NCBI GenBank assembly: GCA_016873595.1
Contig: VGWZ01000037.1
Span: forward strand, 1 to 12,533
Length of the DNA: 12,533 nt
Direction: 5' to 3'
DNA from: Nitrospira sp.
GTDB taxonomy: Bacteria > Nitrospirota > Thermodesulfovibrionia > Thermodesulfovibrionales > SM23-35
This document shows positions 12,452 through 12,533 of this stretch, piece after piece. The notes under the pieces are model-generated. The model was not told the origin of the DNA and did not search any database. It worked only from the letters and a program-made list of their open reading frames with translations. A program made the translations under genes and the position numbers. Position 1 is the first letter of the stretch. The number at the start of each line of letters is the position of its first letter.

Positions 12452-12533
12452 ATGAAACAAAGAGAAAACAAAAGCAAGTGCAAAATCAGCAAAGTAGAGG
12501 TAACGGCAGATACATTGACAGGCAGAGGGGGGA
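12452..12533 (+). CDS. Transposase, N-terminal 27 codons only (probable IS1380 family)
   Basis: The ATG at 12452 follows a GTGAGG ribosome-binding site, and the frame runs to the window edge. The residues are identical to those encoded at 1-82 on the minus strand and include VEVTADTLTGRGG. The reading frame is cut by the contig end, not by a mutation that I can see. Confidence 0.6.
   Translation, partial: MKQRENKSKCKISKVEVTADTLTGRGG

Larger units (their letters stand above)
12322..12533 (+). mobile_element. 5' end of an insertion sequence (right copy, truncated by window edge)
   Basis: This is the inverted partner of 1-211. CCTAATCTGAGCGATTCATAGG starts at 12331. An extended -10, TGTTATAAT, is at 12396-12404, and the transposase ATG is at 12452. 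The only differences from the left copy are one substitution and one 1-bp indel near 12391-12393, within the promoter spacer. The rest of the element lies outside the window. Confidence 0.78.

Noticed and set aside
1..12533. Composite transposon carrying cargo genes
   Set aside because: The interior genes (der, rsmE, leuC) are ordinary chromosomal genes, and both IS ends look like multicopy-repeat contig breaks.

Overview
The window reads as a complete 12.5-kb contig from an A+T-rich, probably uncultured Gram-negative bacterium. The gene set is chromosomal: an ABC-2 exporter, leuC, a RidA paralogue, a Ste24-type M48 protease, the GTPase Der, a YihY/BrkB membrane protein, RsmE and a GGDEF protein. 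The style of the proteins and the many palindromic intergenic repeats recall Nitrospirota or deltaproteobacterial metagenome genomes. That placement is an impression, not a result.

Both ends carry the same 211/212-bp sequence in inverted orientation. Each copy holds the 5' end of an insertion sequence (probable IS1380 family) with the first 27 codons of its transposase pointing out of the window. The chromosomal segment therefore lies between two head-facing IS copies, and the ends probably mark where assembly broke in a multicopy element.

From left to right: a PAS-GAF-GGDEF diguanylate cyclase (minus) ends 15 bp from the left IS. A 334-bp gap holds a nested palindromic repeat. An ABC-2 exporter follows (ATPase, then permease, plus), its two genes separated by a 281-bp palindrome-rich spacer. 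Another repeat element precedes leuC, whose stop codon overlaps the start of a ridA-like gene. Next comes a cysteine-rich YkgJ-like gene. On the minus strand lie two tiny helical-protein genes behind a Ste24-like protease, which diverges from a plus-strand der-yihY-LSm-like operon. The last gene of that operon collides tail-to-tail with rsmE, overlapping it by 4 bp.

The right-hand 1.9 kb is the most unusual part. rsmE carries two in-frame tracts of 7-bp tandem repeats (4 units and about 11 units). Just upstream is a 48-codon ORF with a good ribosome-binding site that joins the N-terminus of a DUF2281-type antitoxin to a PemK/MazF-type toxin fragment, evidently a deletion fusion. Further on, a higA antitoxin gene follows only the C-terminal stub of its higB toxin, the rest having been lost next to the right IS. 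A 22-bp direct repeat flanks higA. This region looks like a decayed toxin-antitoxin cluster hit by mobile and repeat DNA.

No tRNA, rRNA, CRISPR array or convincing rho-independent terminator was seen. No wholly new multi-gene system is evident. The most novel-looking items are the antitoxin-toxin fusion peptide, the heptamer-repeat invasion of rsmE and the structured intergenic repeats.
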